Source of the DNA: Letharia columbiana
Taxonomy: Eukaryota > Ascomycota > Lecanoromycetes > Lecanorales > Parmeliaceae
Direction of reading: 5' to 3'
Assembly: GCF_014066305.1 (NCBI RefSeq)
Contig: NW_023501071.1
Location: 62,001-126,000, forward strand
Length of the DNA stretch: 64,000 nucleotides
The notes under the pieces are model-generated. The model saw nothing but the letters and a program-made list of their open reading frames with translations. It was not told the origin of the DNA and searched no databases. The stretch's first letter is position 1. The number at the start of each line of letters is the position of its first letter. Shown in pieces: positions 1 through 11,630 of the stretch. The translations under genes and the position numbers were made by a program.

Positions 1-759
1 TTTAATTTTTTTTTAATAATTTATTAATTATTAATTTAGATTTATTTAAATTATCGAAGTAAAGTAAAGATAAGATTTCGCGAAGATAAAAATTAGAAGA
101 TTATATATAAAGTTTAAAAGATATAGCTATAGATAAAAAAAGTATATAATTATATTAATTATATATATTTAAATTAAGTATTAAGTTAATTATATATATT
201 AATTATATTATTACTAATTAAACTTTAAAGCTTATATATATAAAAAAATCGTGAACTATAAAGATTAATAAATTTAAATATTTCTTAAATTATATTTATT
301 TAAATAATAAAGAAGATTTTAATTTATATAGCTTTAAATTTAATTAATTCGCTTTAAATTTAAATCTTTATACTAATTATATTTTAAGAAATTATAAAAG
401 TAAAATTAATAAGTAATTTTAATAATATAACTTACTTTTTAATAATTATAAATAAAAAAAAATTATTAACTAATATCTAGCGACTTAATTATATATATTT
501 TATATAAAAAGAATTACTTTATAATAAAAAAATATATAGTTTTTTAAATAACTATAATAAGATATAAGTTTATAAGTAATAATATACTATTATTAAAGTT
601 TAAACGTAGTTCTTATAAAAAGAAAATATATAATAAATAAAAGAAAAATTATTCTAAGTTAAGAATAAGATATTTTAATTATTATTCTATTTATTACGTT
701 TAATTAATAATATTTAACTATTATACTTAATCTAATAACTTTATATATTTTATATTTAT
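1..759 (+). repeat. Unidentified RIP-mutated repeat R1, copy 1
   Basis: Heavily AT-biased sequence that matches 51930-52679 over most of its length, with shared landmarks such as a TTCGCGAAGATAAAA block (near 78) and a TAAAGTTTAAACG-like block (near 593). Many TAA/TAG codons in all frames; I cannot recognise a protein domain. It runs into the R2 sequence at about 760, so R1 may be an upstream part of the same element. Probably an old transposon mutated by RIP. Confidence 0.55.
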
Positions 760-881
760 AGAATAAAATCTTAAACTATTATAACTTATTATAATTTTCG
801 TATATTTTATTTTAATTTTTTTTTTTTTATATAAATAATTATTTTTTAATTTAAACTCTATAATTAAAATAGTATATGATA
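760..881 (+). repeat. Repeat R2 copy 1, first piece (interrupted)
   Basis: This stretch matches 23440-23580 and 57500-57610, including a CTATTATAACTTATTA block and an AAACTCTATAAT block. In those two places the match runs on without a break. Here it stops at 881 and resumes at 19726, so the 18.8 kb between is inserted DNA. No protein domain is recognised in R2. Confidence 0.6.
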
Positions 882-1194
882 CGAGTAAAGGCCTATGAAT
901 TAAATTTATAATTTTTTTTTTAATTAGGGCTATCGAGTAAGTAGGTAAGCGATCTTTAATAAGCGAACTTTAGTGAGCGATATTTGCATTCCTTGCGCTT
1001 TAATAATTATAAGACTAAATTTCAAACTTCTTAAAAATTCGAAAAGCATAAATAGCGCTTTAAAATTGAAAACAAAAAATTAAAATTTTAATAGAAAATA
1101 AGAAGGTAATTCTATATATTAATAATATATATCTATTTTTTTAATAAGAGAGGCGTAGAAGAGCGAGATTTTAATTATTTCGAACGCTAATTTA
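882..1194 (-). mobile_element. Short non-autonomous Helitron A1, 3' part
   Basis: Begins with CGAGTAAAGGCC, which is the reverse complement of the 3' end shared by all Helitrons here. The near-palindrome TATGAATTAAATTTATA follows. The internal sequence is the common A type (GCGATATTTG, CCTTGCGCTTTAATAATTAT). It stops inside the conserved AACGCTAATTTA block at 1194 and resumes at 19602 with TTTATCTATAATAACTTAG. A1 was therefore split by the autonomous Helitron plus a second small Helitron at one A^T site. Confidence 0.8.
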
Positions 1195-2219
1195 TTAGTA
1201 TATATAAAAGAATAAGATAGAATTAAGCTTAAAAATCTTAAATTTATATATATAGCTAATTATAAATTTAAAGTTATTACGCCTTTTAATTAGATTAATT
1301 AAATTAGCTCGCTAGCCCTCTTAAGCTCTCTTATTAAAAATTTATATATAAAAGTTTTATATTTTAAAGTACTTAGTTTACGATATATATAGTTATTTTA
1401 TAATTTCTTAAATTATAGAGCTCGCTTTATACTTTCTAATACTATAAAAATTATAAAGTTTAATTTACTATTAATAAAGCGAAATAGTATTTAAATATAA
1501 TTATATTAAATATAGCTAAGATTAAATAATTCTTTTATCTTCTATAGATTTCTCTTAAATTAGCGATAATATCTTTTAATCTAATAATATTATCTTTTAA
1601 AACGCGTTTTTCTTCTCTATTTATTCTTTATTATCTTATTTTAAAGTCTCTTAACGCGTATTAGATTTTAAATATTATTAAGAAAAAGCTTTTAAATAAG
1701 AGAAAGACGCTATTAAAAACTCTCTATTATAAGACTTATTAATAAACTTCTTTAATAATAACTCTTTCGATAGTTTATATTCTTTTAATTTATCTTTTAA
1801 CTTTTATTTAAATTCTATTTAATCTTTAATAAAATTATTAGTTATATTACGCGTTATTTATATATTATAAAGTTTATATAATATAATTTAAATTTTATAA
1901 ATTAAATTTATAATAATTATAATATAATATTATAAAAAGATAAAATAGTCGAATAGTACTATAATAGTAAAAAGATTAAAGTTAAAATACTTAAAATAGA
2001 TATTAATTAAAAAGTAAATAATATAAAATAGAGTTATAAAAATATCGAAATTAATATAAATATTTTAATTAACTTTAGCGAGTATACTATTAATTAAATT
2101 CTCTATTCTTTAATATTAAAATTTTTAAATTTTATTAATAATTATAAAGAATTTTACTACTATAGCGTTTAGTATAATAATATAATCTCTATAATCTTAT
2201 AATAAATTATTATTAATTA

Positions 2220-2640
2220 TAAGTAAAGGCCTATGAATTAAATTTATAATTTTCTTTTTATTTAGAGCTATTGAGTAAATAGATGATCGAACTTTAATAA
2301 GCGATATTTAGACTCCTTGCTTATCAATAACTATAAAACCAAATTTCAAAATTCTTAATTATTTGAAAAGCGCAACTAACGCTTTATAATTTAAAAAAGA
2401 AATCTCAAAATTTTAATAGAAAATAAAAAAGTTATTCTATTCGTAAAAAACGTATATCTATTTTTAATAAGGGAGGCGCGAAAGAGCGAGATTTTGATAA
2501 TTGCGGACGCTAATTTATTTACCCGCGATAATTTAGTCGATCTAATTAAAGAGCGTAGTAATTCTAAATTTATAATTAACTATATATATAAATTTAAGAT
2601 TTTTAAGCTTAGTTTTATCTTATTCTATTATATATACTAA
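2220..2640 (-). mobile_element. Short non-autonomous Helitron A2
   Basis: 421 bp, from the reversed 3' end TAAGTAAAGGCC to the reversed 5' end TATATATACTAA. The empty site exists at 25828/25829 inside another Helitron copy. There TTATTAATTA continues straight into TTTAATCG, with no duplication and no loss. That shows insertion exactly between A and T, the hallmark of Helitrons. This copy keeps some CA/TG dinucleotides and is less RIPed than most. Confidence 0.9.
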
Positions 2641-3290
2641 TTTAATTATCTTATATATATTTAAATTTTAGAAAGTAATTACTATTTATATATCTATCTT
2701 AGCGTCTTTAAAGGGCGAAAAATTAGTTTTTAATTAAATTTATATTATAAATAATATCTAAAATTAGTTTATAATACGATATAACTTTCTCTTAATTATA
2801 TTTCTTATATTAATTTTACTAGATATAGCTATTATAACTATATTAATTAAATACTCTATCGTAAAATAATTATAATTCTTAAAAGTATTAATCTCTATAT
2901 TAATATTCTTAAATTAATATCTAAAAGACTAAAGGCTAATTTAAATATACGAGACTATAAGCTACTCTATAAAAACTTATAATATTATAATCTATATATC
3001 TATAATTATTCTACTTTAAATAAAATTACTATTATCTAGAAGAATAATATTAATAATCTATTAGATATATTTAAAGCTAAAGATATATTAATAGAGGCTC
3101 GAAGTAATAAAAGATTTAGTATTTTATATTAATATTTAATCTATATATTTCTACGCTACTCTCTTATCTTTTTATTTAATAAATAATTATAATATAATAA
3201 ATAATAATAATATAATAATATATTCTATATAGATAATATATTAAATAGAAATCTTTTTATTTAATAAAGTAAGAATAATAAAGTTATTCT
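2641..3290 (+). pseudogene. Helitron 5' coding region, RIP-destroyed
   Basis: Continuation of the autonomous Helitron between A2 and the gypsy insertion. It is colinear with the minus-strand copy at about 25496-25828 (AGATATAGCTATTATAA and neighbouring blocks). A long frame with many RIP-type stops can be followed near 2930-3070, but I do not recognise a domain. The reading frame is expected to continue at 14131, beyond the retrotransposon. Confidence 0.5.
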
Positions 3291-3295
3291 ATAAG

Positions 3296-3571
3296 TATTA
3301 GATCTAATACTATTATAGACCTTAGCGCTACTTATATTAAGGCGCCGATATTATATATATTATATTAGAGTTTCTTTTAGAATCTAGTTTTAATAATATA
3401 TCTTATATACTTAGAGGCTTAGCGAATATAGGTTTACTTTATATACCTCGAAGTTTTAATATTTTTTAGAGATTAGTTCTATTATTAAATATATTATTAA
3501 ACTCTATAACGATATTATATCTTTTATAACTTATATTCGCTAATTAATTATTAATAAATTACGTCTTTATA
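3296..3571 (+). repeat. 5' LTR of gypsy-1 (276 bp)
   Basis: Starts TATTAGATC (RIPed TGTTAGATC) and ends CTTTATA, where the terminal TA is read as RIPed CA. It aligns along its whole length with the 3' LTR. It also preserves the empty target site (TA at 3412-3413) of the element that interrupts the 3' LTR. Confidence 0.92.
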
Positions 3572-4800
3572 ATTTTAATCTCTCTATCTTTTAAAGAAAA
3601 AGACTTATTATTATTATAATATCGAGTTTATCTCTAAATCGTATAATAAAAAATAAAGATAATATTAAGAGTCGCTATAGCGTTAATAATAAGTTCGAGA
3701 ATTTCTTATTAATAAAAGATCTTATTATAGAATAATATTTTATAATTATTAAAATCGAAAATCGTTATTTAGAATAAGAATAAGAATTAATTATATTAGA
3801 GATTTATAATCGCGAGCTTTATAATATTAATTTATTATCTATAACTAATAAGAGTTTATCTATATTAATTATTATTATACTTTTAATAAATATACTAATT
3901 AAGATAAAAATACTTTATTTAAAAAGAATATATTCTTATAAGAATATTAATAAAAAAGAGTATCTACGCTAGTTTCGCGAAGTTTAAATTAAATTTCTTA
4001 TAAGTTTTAAATACTTTATTATTAATTAAGTAAGAATTATTTATTATATATAGTTTTTAAAAAATAACTCTAATACTTAATAATATAAAGGTTATTAAAT
4101 TTATAATTTAAGAAATATAACTTTTAAATTCTTTAAGTAATTTAATAAATTATTATCTTCTTATTTACGAAAGATAGAAGAAAGCTAAATAACGCTCTAA
4201 TTAGAAGATATATATTTTTAAGATTTATTTAAAGAAATTAGAGATTTATTTATCTCTATTTTCTAAGAATTATTAAGTTAATTTCTTTTTAGCTAAGTTT
4301 AGATTAGAGCTTAAAAATAAGATCTTAAATATTAATAGTATATTAAAATAACGAAAAGAAATTCTTATTTAGACTATTATATAGAAAAAGATTTTAAAAA
4401 ATATATATTTTAATAGCGATTCTTATTTAAGGTCTTTAGAGAAATTTATTAAGAAGAAATTTTTAAAGAATTAAATTTCGAAGTCTAAATTAATCTTAAA
4501 TAACGGCGTTTATATAGCGCGTATTTAAGATAATAATATAAAGTATAAAACTAAATTCTTTAATCTTAATTATAAAAAAAATAATTATTTTTATTATAAT
4601 AAATAGAGTTATTAAATATTTAAATATCTAGATCTTAATAAACTATCTATAATTTATATCGATATAATATTAGCGAAAAAAGATTAAATCTTATAATTAT
4701 CTTAGAAGTAAGATAAGAATAATAATTAATAAAGATAATTTCTTTTATTTTTATAAAGAAGTAAATAAAGCTTTAAAATAAATAGAGATAATTAATTACT
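3572..4800 (+). pseudogene. gag: gypsy-1 gag relic with zinc knuckle
   Basis: Gag is the structural protein of retrotransposon particles. A frame with RIP stops runs from the 5' LTR. At 4586-4627 it has exact CX2CX4HX4C spacing in which each Cys and the His codon is now TAT (TGT or CAT changed by RIP), and the Gly before the His is AGT. That is a destroyed CCHC zinc knuckle. The knuckle frame differs from the reverse transcriptase frame. Confidence 0.75.
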
Positions 4801-5984
4801 CTACTCGATATTAAAATATATATTAATTTAATTTTATAAAAATTCGTAGTTTAATAAAATTTAAAATTTTATAATATTATTTTATTATAATTAAAAATAT
4901 TAAGCGATTAAAATATATATTATTATAGCCTATATTAACTAGACTATTAATTAGTATATAGTTAAAATTAAAATAAAAAATATAATATACTTTTCTATAT
5001 TATTAATTAAAAAGATTTTAATATTATATTAAATATATTTAAATTAAATTAATTATAAGTATTATTAAATCTAGCGATAAAGTAATAGCGATTTAAAATT
5101 AATATTAATAAATTATAAATTAAAGAATTAATTAAATTTATTCGAATTATTAAATAGAAGTTAAATATATTTATAATTATATACGCTATAATAGTATATA
5201 ATAAATTAAAAAATAGATATAATCTAAAGCTTTTTTAGAAGTTATTAGAGTTTAATAATATTTTTTCTAATAAAAAAATAAAAATCTTATTTACGCTTAA
5301 ATAGAGAAATTATATTATTAAGATTAAGAGCGATAAAAAATCGCTATATAATTTTTTATATAATTTATTTTAAACGAAGTTAACGAAGTTATAGCGCTAT
5401 TTAAAGAATTTTCTTTAGAAAAATTAGATTTATTACTTAACTTTCTTAATTAAAATATTAATTCTTTTTATTTTTAAAAAGAATAGAAAATATTATTTTT
5501 ATATTAATTATTAAGATTTAAATATAATAATTATTAAAAATTAATACTCGCTATCTCTAATTATTAAGATTTTAAATCGCTTATATAACGCTAAAATCTT
5601 TATAAAATTAAATTTTAAGAATATCTATTATTAAATTTAGATTAAAAAAAGTAATAAGTAGAAAATAGCGTTTCGTAGTCGCTATAGCTACTTTAAATAT
5701 TTAATTATATTTTTTAAATTTATTAATATATTAATAACTTTTTAAATATATATTAATAAAGCTTTTATAAGTTTAATAAATATAATATATATAATATATT
5801 TAAATAATATTCTAATTTATAATACTAATTTAGTAGAGTATTAACGATATATTAAATAAGTATTTAAATATTTATATTAGTTTTAATTATACACTAATCT
5901 AAAAAAGTATTAATTCTATATTAAATAAATTAAGTTTCTAAAATTTATTATATTTATCGAAGATATTATAATATATTAGAAATA
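4800..5984 (+). pseudogene. pol: gypsy-1 reverse transcriptase relic
   Basis: The frame around 5540-5984 reads as a Ty3/gypsy reverse transcriptase. Visible landmarks are NRLYNAKIF, then KIAFRSRYSYFKYL (family: WKTAFRxRYGxFEYL), then INKAF, and the active-site box at 5797-5808. That box reads Y-L-N-N because both GAT codons became AAT. A family-typical YQRYIKQV-like stretch follows with Gln codons changed to TAA. Most stops are former Gln or Trp codons. It is cut at 5984 by a TA-flanked element and resumes at 7961. Confidence 0.85.
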
Positions 5985-6078
5985 CGAAGATCGATATTAA
6001 AAGTTCTAGATAGCGCTAAAATACTTAACACTTTCTATATAGTTATACTTATTTAACGATAATACTTTATATAATTAT

Positions 6079-7102
6079 TACTAGTCGAAAAGATATAATA
6101 TAATATGAGATATTAATCTATTATATTATACTCTAATATAATATAAGTTATTAAGATTTATATTATCTTATATCTAATATAATATAAGATCTTAACGAAA
6201 TATTTTACGATATAATATATCTATAGTATTATATTATAAAATAATATATATATAAGATATCCCGACTAGAATTTCTATATTTAGATATATTTATTCGATA
6301 AATTCGATATAATAGCTATTACTATTATAGCTACCCCTATTATAGCTATTACTATTAATAACTACTACTATTATATCTATTACTATTATATCTATTACTA
6401 TTATATCTATTATTATTATATCTATTATCGAAATATAACTCTCGCGTATTCTAGCTATTATATTTTTTAGCTATCTAATTTTATACTATATTTAGAATCT
6501 AGCCTCGGAGAGGTTCTAAAGAATTAATTCGTTCGTTCTATATATTATATATCTAATATTCTAATAGCTATTACTATTATAACTATTACTATTATAGCTA
6601 CCACTATTTATTATTAAAATAGTTTACTATTATATAATAGTTATAGTAGTAGTAATTATAATAGTAATAGCTATAATAATAGTAGTTATAATAGAGATAA
6701 CTATAATAGAAATAGTTATAATAGAGATAGTTATAATAGAGATAGTTATAATAGTAATAGTTATAATAATAGTAATTATAATAGTAATAGTTATAATAGT
6801 AGTAGTTATAATAATAATAGTTATAGTAGATAATAGTAATAGTTATAATTAATTAGAATAATAATTAGAATAGCTACTTTATACTTCTAAATATAGAAAT
6901 TCTAACGAAATATTTTATATATATATTATTTTATAATATAATATTATAGATATATTATATTATAGAATATTTCGTTAAGATTTCGAATCTATATTAGAAA
7001 AATGAAATGGTATTCGACTCTACTTATATTATACTCGAATACGATATAATATTACTTAATATAAAATATTTTATAAGATATACTATATCTTTTCGGCTAG
7101 TA
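6079..7102. mobile_element. Long-TIR element with 8-bp target duplication
   Basis: Terminal inverted repeats of roughly 200 bp start TACTAGTCGAAAAG and, inverted, TACTAGCCGAAAAG. The 8-bp ATAATTAT is repeated at 6071-6078 and 7103-7110. The empty site is present at 19871-19890 in TA4 (ATAGTTAC, the RIP counterpart), and the flanks join there without a gap. An 8-bp duplication fits hAT or Mutator-like elements; the long TIRs favour Mutator-like. The interior has no coding sequence, only inverted arrays of a short repeat. Confidence 0.85.
6305..6860. repeat. Inverted minisatellite arrays inside the long-TIR element
   Basis: Short imperfect repeats of the type CTATTACTATTATAG run at about 6305-6430. 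Their reverse complement (AATAGTAATAGTTATAAT type) runs at about 6555-6850. The two arrays face each other around a central ~120-bp spacer, so the whole element can fold into one large hairpin. Confidence 0.8.
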
Positions 7103-7393
7103 ATAATTATATATATACTTATTAGCTCGCTCGACGAAGTCGTATAATCGTATATTATCTTCTTTATAATCTTTTCTATACTCGTTATAATCTTTAAGAC
7201 GTATTATCTCCGTAATATATCTCGATATTTACTCTATTTACTTCTAAATTCTCTTTTAAATAAGCTTATAATTTTAATAATATAGCTATTATCTTTCGAC
7301 TTCCTTATAAATTCTTAATATATCTTTTCGAATAGTATAATATTTTATTTATAATTAATAAGACTTAGTAAGTACTTAAATTCGAGTCTTATT

Positions 7394-7559
7394 TATTATA
7401 AGCGTATACTTAATATATTACTTAGCTCTATAGCTAGCGAGTCTTAGCGAAGATATCTTCTACTATATTATACCTCCTTTCTATATATATAATTCGATAG
7501 TCTTATTATTCTTAATCTATCTTATTTATACTAGTATTATATTTATATTATATTTATTA
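7394..7559 (+). repeat. Solo LTR (166 bp) of the 36.6-kb element family
   Basis: RIPed copy of the 166-bp LTRs at 36559-36724 and 40548-40713; it starts TATTATAAGCG against TGTTACGAGCG. The 5-bp TTATT is present at 7389-7393 and 7560-7564. TA4 carries the uninterrupted sequence GTCTTATTATTATAATTAA. The length is exactly 166 bp. A solo LTR arises by recombination between the LTRs of a full element. Confidence 0.88.
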
Positions 7560-7960
7560 TTATTATTATAATTAATACTTTAAGTATTAGATATATTAAT
7601 AAAAAATAATTGAGATAGAGAATAGTAAGAAGATTTCTATTTATTATACTATATAAATGAGACTTATATATTAAAAGTCTTTATACTCTTTCTCTATTTC
7701 TTTACGCTATAATTAATACTTTAATATTATTACTATTATATATTCTATTAATATCGCTATTATATATATACTTCGTATATTTATACTTCGTATATATATA
7801 CTTAATATATATATACTACGTCGCTATTATATAGAGTATTAATATTTATTAAAATAAAGAATAATAATGTTATTTATGAAAGTTGGAAGTATATTAAGCA
7901 CCCAGCCCTACCTAAATCCTTATCTTAATATATTTAAAACTTTTAATATCGACCTCCGTA

Positions 7961-9376
7961 TACTACTATTATTAAAATGTTATTAAAAATAAAAAGTTAT
8001 TAAGATATATAAGTCTTTTTTAGCTTTATTCATTTCTATTAATAATTTATCTATAGCTATTTTAGTATAATAGCGCTACTTATTAACTTATTAAAAGAGA
8101 ATAAGAATAATAAAAAATTTAAATTACTAAAGTAAATAGATAGCGCTAAGCTAGCGTTTTAGTAGCTTTAAAGTACTTTTATAATTATATTATTCTATAT
8201 TATTATAATCTAAATTTAAAGCTATATTTTAAAATTAACGCTTTTAACTTCGATATAAAAACTATACTTTTATAATTAAATAAAGATAGTTATTAGCGAC
8301 TAATAATATTCTAATTTAAAAAAAAAAATTTATAAAGTAAAATTATAAGATTTATAATTAAGAGTTATTCGCTATTATAGCGTTTATAAAGTAATAATAT
8401 TATTATTTAAAAGATAATACGTTTTATATTAAGATTTTAATAAATTATAATAATTTTAAGAGCTTTATAAAGTAGAAGGAATTAAACTTTAAATAAACTC
8501 GTTAAGTATTAAAGTTAGCTATTTATAACTTTAAATTTTTTATTAAATAAATAAATTAAACTCTATCGACTCGCTATCGCGACGTCTTAATTATAAAAAA
8601 AATTTATTATTAAATATTAAACTTTTATTAATATTATAAAATAAGCTTATATTTTAAATTAGTAATAAGTAGTTATAAAGAAATAAAAAGCTTATAGTAG
8701 CTATAGCGCTTATATTTTATATTATTAATATTTAAATAATTATTTCTAGAAGAAAGTCTAAGATTATATAAGAGATTATTTATAACGTATTTTAAAGATT
8801 AATAAAAATATTAATTTAAGATTTATAAGTCTATAATAATTAGATAAGCTCTTTTTAAATTAATATTAATAAGTTAATAATTAAGCGTTATATATATAAC
8901 TAAATATAGATCTTAAACTCTAAAGAATTATTAAAATATAATAATTATCTTTATATCTCTAGAGATAAGATCTTAAGAAAAGAGCTTATTAATAAATATT
9001 ATAATAATTTATTATTAAGATACTTTAGCGCTATAAAGATATATAAATTATTTATTTATAAATACTATTAAAATAAAAACTTAAAGTAAATTATCGATTA
9101 TATTAAGATATATAATATTTATTAATAAATTAAGACTTCGCGATATTATCTATATAGCGAATTAAGCTTACTTTTTATCGCTAATAAATTATAAATAGAA
9201 GTTTCTATAGATTTTATTACTAACTTATTAGCGAGTAAATATAAAGATATTATTTATAATATTATTTTAATTATAATAAATCGATATATTAAGATAATAA
9301 GATATATTTTTATATTTATTATAATCGATATCGCTTAGCTAGCGAAAGTATTTTATTTTAAAATAGTATATCGCTA
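7961..9376 (+). pseudogene. pol: gypsy-1 RNase H and integrase N-terminal half
   Basis: Continues pol after TA1. At about 7990-8100 the frame shows a FLGFINFYRRF-like connection region. An RNase H segment follows, and near 8550-8600 a KLNSIDSLSRRLNY stretch matches the family's NPxDxLSRRPDY tether. Integrase follows; near 9205-9300 the family's DFIxxLPxSKYKDxIxxI(L)VxVxRYTK pattern is visible, with the first catalytic Asp codon GAT at 9210. Cut at 9376 by Helitron A3. Confidence 0.8.
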
Positions 9377-9828
9377 CGAGTAAAGGCCTATGAATTAAAT
9401 TTATAATTTTTTTTTTAATTAGGGCTATCGAGTAAATAGATGAGCGAACTTTAATAAGCGGGCTGTCCGGCTGTCGAGCGAACTTTAATAAGCGATATTT
9501 AAATTCCTTACGCTTTAATAATTATAAGACTAAATTTAATAATTCTTTTTTATCTGAAAGCCCGCATTTCGTTTTATAATTTAAAAAAAAATCTCAAAAT
9601 TTTAATAGAAAATAAAAATGTTATTCTAAAATCAAGTAATGTATATCTATTTTTTAATTAGAACTGTCCGGCTACATTTTTTTAATAATTACGAACGCTA
9701 ATTTATTTACTCGCGATAACTTAATCGATCTAGTTAAAAAGTATAATAACCTTAAATTTATAATTAACTATATATATAAATTTAAGATTTTTAAGCTTAG
9801 TTCTATCTTATTCTTTTATATATATTAA
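9377..9828 (-). mobile_element. Short non-autonomous Helitron A3
   Basis: 452 bp, from reversed 3' end CGAGTAAAGGCC to reversed 5' end TATATATATTAA. It lies between A (9376) and T (9829) within the gypsy-1 integrase frame. It contains a short local duplication with GGCTGTCCGGCTGT not found in most other copies. Confidence 0.88.
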
Positions 9829-10399
9829 TAATATATTAAATAATATTATTAATAATAAAGGCTCTATATTTATTAATAACTTCTAATTTATTATTTACTT
9901 TTATTTTAAAAATTAGCGATATTTAAGTATTATCTTTTATTTATAAATCGATAAATAAATTAAGCGATAGAATTAGATATTAAAATATTTTTTATATATA
10001 TTCGCTAATAATAAGTAAAATATTTAAATAAAATAACTATTAATAATAGAGTTCGCTTATATAAATAATTAATATTTCTTTATCGAAATAATATTATTCT
10101 TTCTAATATATAAATATTATTCTAAAATTTATTAAAAGATTAAGAATAACTTTATTAAGAGGGAGATATTTGCTATAAATAATAAGATAAAAAAGTTATA
10201 AGTATTAAGAAATAAGATAATAAAGTATTTTTATAGCGCGGTTACGATTTAATTTAAGTATTATAATAAAATATATTAATTTTAAAGTTATAAAATAAGC
10301 GATTTAATAATATTAGCGATTAAGAATTTAAAGTAAAAACGCTTAAATAAGAAGTTATCTTATAAATTTATAGAATTATTTTAAATTATAAATAAGATA
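9829..10399 (+). pseudogene. pol: gypsy-1 integrase C-terminal half
   Basis: The integrase continues: a NNKGSIFTNNF stretch corresponds to the family's SDRGSxFTSxF around the second Asp (here Asn by RIP). Later come an EFAYINN block, a YYNKIHQF-like block and a SDLIILAIKNL stretch matching the family's GDLVLLSxxNL. Cut at 10399 by TA2, which inserted at a TA. Confidence 0.8.
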
Positions 10400-11215
10400 C
10401 GAAGATTACTATCGAAAGTTCTAAATATACTCTAAAACCCTTAATATTCTTAATATTTCTAGTATTTTAATAAATTTCTTAAATAGCTTTATAATCTATA
10501 TACGATATTTTATATAATTATATATATACTAATTTACTCGATTAGCTAAATTATAGAGTCGCTTATTCCCTTCTTTATAATTCTTTTAATACTCGTTACC
10601 GCCTTATAAATAAATAACTTTAATAATATATCTAGATATACGCTCTATCTACTTCTAAATTCTCTTTTATAATAATTTATACTTTTAGTAATAGATCTAT
10701 CGCTTTTTAGCCTCGATATAGACTTAATTCTAAAGACGTTTAATTATATAATAAGATATTTTAGTAATTATAGTAACGATTTTATTTATAATTTTAGCTT
10801 CGGCTAAAGCGAGTATCTATAGTCTAGTTTTATCGTTATAATTAATATTCTAAGTATTAGATATTATTTAAACTTAGAGAGTAGTAAGAAGATATCTACT
10901 TACTACACTGAATATATACTAAATATATACTAAAAAGCTTTATATTCTCCCCCTATTCCCTATTTCTTATCGTAAGTATATATAGTATTACGCTACTATC
11001 GCTATTATATATATAATAATATTATAATTATATACCTCGTATATATATAGTAATATCGCTACTATATACTTTATATATATATACTCTATATATATAGTAT
11101 TAATGTCGCTACTATATAAAGTATTAATATTTAAGATATTTAAGATATTTACTAAGAATATTAAGAGTTTTAAAGTCTTAATTCTAATATTTAGAACTTT
11201 TAATAATAATCTTCG
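10400..11215. mobile_element. TA-flanked inverted-repeat element TA2
   Basis: 816 bp with ~27-bp TIRs (CGAAGATTACTATCGAAAG and inverted CGAAGATTATTATTAAAAG). TA is present on both sides (10398-10399 and 11216-11217). It is in the same subfamily as TA3 at 13500-13965. No transposase is recognised, so it is a MITE-like element, probably of Tc1/mariner type. Confidence 0.88.
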
Positions 11216-11217
11216 TA

Positions 11218-11630
11218 AAGGCGTAGATATATTATTTACTTTTATTCTCGATATATAGAATCTATAATATCTTTTATATATTATTATTTAATTTTTATTA
11301 TCTTCGTAATTATAATAATATAGCGAAAATCTTTATATAGATCTTTAATTTTATTAATAATAATAAGCTTTAGAAGATTAAAGAAATTATTAATAAGATT
11401 AAATATAAGAAAGACGTTTAATATAAAATTAAATAAACTAATTAAAGTAAAGAATATAATTAATAATTATTAGATAACAAATTTACTAATATTAGCGAGT
11501 TAATTTAAGTCTATAAATAGATAAATAATAAGTAAAAGTATTAAGTAATAAATAATAGATCTCTTATTATTAAAGAGTTTAATTAATTATATAGATTAAT
11601 AGCGAGTAAGCGAAGGTGATAAAATAAGAT
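11218..11630 (+). pseudogene. pol: gypsy-1 chromodomain-like C-terminus
   Basis: The frame after TA2 reads YPIFYISLLEPY (family: HPVFHVSLLKPY). The EEIxxxRxxxxxxQYxVKWxGW pattern is then eroded to EIINKIKYKKDV and KIKQTNQSKEYNQ. A chromodomain after integrase targets chromoviral integration to heterochromatin in known families. Here it is non-functional. Confidence 0.65.

Larger units (their letters stand above)
5985..7958 (+). mobile_element. TA-flanked inverted-repeat element TA1
   Basis: Ends CGAAGATCGATATTAAAAG and, inverted, CGGAGGTCGATATTAAAAG, both flanked by TA. It contains two younger insertions: a 1024-bp element with an 8-bp duplication and a 166-bp solo LTR with a 5-bp duplication. 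Without them TA1 is 771 bp, close to its sister TA4 at 19772-20560 (789 bp). The TA duplication suggests a Tc1/mariner-type MITE. No transposase is recognised. Confidence 0.85.

Noticed and set aside
882..1194. Solo LTR interpretation of the small repeated elements
   Set aside because: They lack TG...CA ends and target duplications; an empty site shows clean A^T insertion and the ends match a Rep/helicase element, so they are Helitrons.
7740..7850. Telomere-like or AT microsatellite (ATATAC repeats) as an origin or telomere remnant
   Set aside because: These ATATAC/TATATAGT runs recur in all TA elements near their 3' side, so they are part of that family.
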